In this document: piece after piece, positions 5,933 to 5,956 of the stretch
Position numbering within the stretch: the first letter of the stretch is position 1
How the letters are laid out: the number at the start of each line of letters is the position of its first letter
From: Hyphomicrobiaceae bacterium
GTDB lineage: Bacteria; Pseudomonadota; Alphaproteobacteria; Rhizobiales; HXMU1428-3
Direction of reading: 5' to 3'
DNA: 5,956 nt
Assembly (NCBI GenBank): GCA_028285025.1
Contig: JANQQH010000208.1
Location: 1-5,956 of the forward strand
Made by a program: the position numbers and the translations under genes
The notes under the pieces: model-generated
What the model was told of the DNA's origin: nothing
The model's database searches: none
Seen by the model: only the letters and a program-made list of their open reading frames with translations

Positions 5933-5956
5933 AACTTACTCCAAACGCAACTAGAT

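Noticed and set aside
1..5956. Mobile element, CRISPR array, tRNA/rRNA, defence or toxin-antitoxin system
   Set aside because: No transposase, integrase, regularly spaced repeats, tRNA-like fold or recognisable defence or toxin gene is present on either strand.

Overview
The window looks like chromosomal DNA of an alphaproteobacterium, most likely of the Hyphomicrobiales (Rhizobiales) and with a moderately low GC content. Four things point there: a cysteine-free alphaproteobacterial L31 protein, a DUF1465/RcdA-family protein, a DUF1192 protein, and a short palindromic intergenic repeat that I recall as widespread in rhizobial genomes. GANTC, the CcrM methylation sequence, is very rare in the window, which also fits. 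The genus cannot be named from the sequence.

Layout: (1) 1-309, C-terminal end of an ABC exporter ATPase, cut by the window edge. (2) 407-2638, a large protein fusing TPR repeats to a class I SAM-dependent methyltransferase, same strand. (3) 2769-2987, rpmE (ribosomal protein L31). (4) 2988-3204, a convergent gap with a bidirectional terminator and a chain of inverted repeats. (5) 3205-3750, minus strand, an RcdA-family (DUF1465) protein, a predicted ClpXP adaptor of the CtrA cell-cycle pathway. (6) 3751-4217, a 467-base non-coding stretch with short direct repeats, a minus-strand intrinsic terminator, hairpins with an exposed CCUCCC (a probable small RNA), and a perfect TTAA-N7-TTAA CtrA-type box. 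(7) 4218-4418, minus strand, DUF1192. (8) 4564-5562, plus strand, a zinc-free NAD(P)H:quinone oxidoreductase of the PIG3 type, divergent from DUF1192. (9) 5627-5932, minus strand, a small three-helix membrane protein of unknown function.

Most of this is ordinary housekeeping and conserved alphaproteobacterial sequence. I see no defence system, prophage, transposon or CRISPR array. The part that best repays attention is the non-coding region between the RcdA-family gene and DUF1192. There a CtrA-like box, a GANTC site and a candidate small RNA or attenuated leader sit directly upstream of a gene whose family controls CtrA degradation, which suggests a feedback circuit. The TPR-methyltransferase is the most accessory-looking protein; its substrate is unknown.
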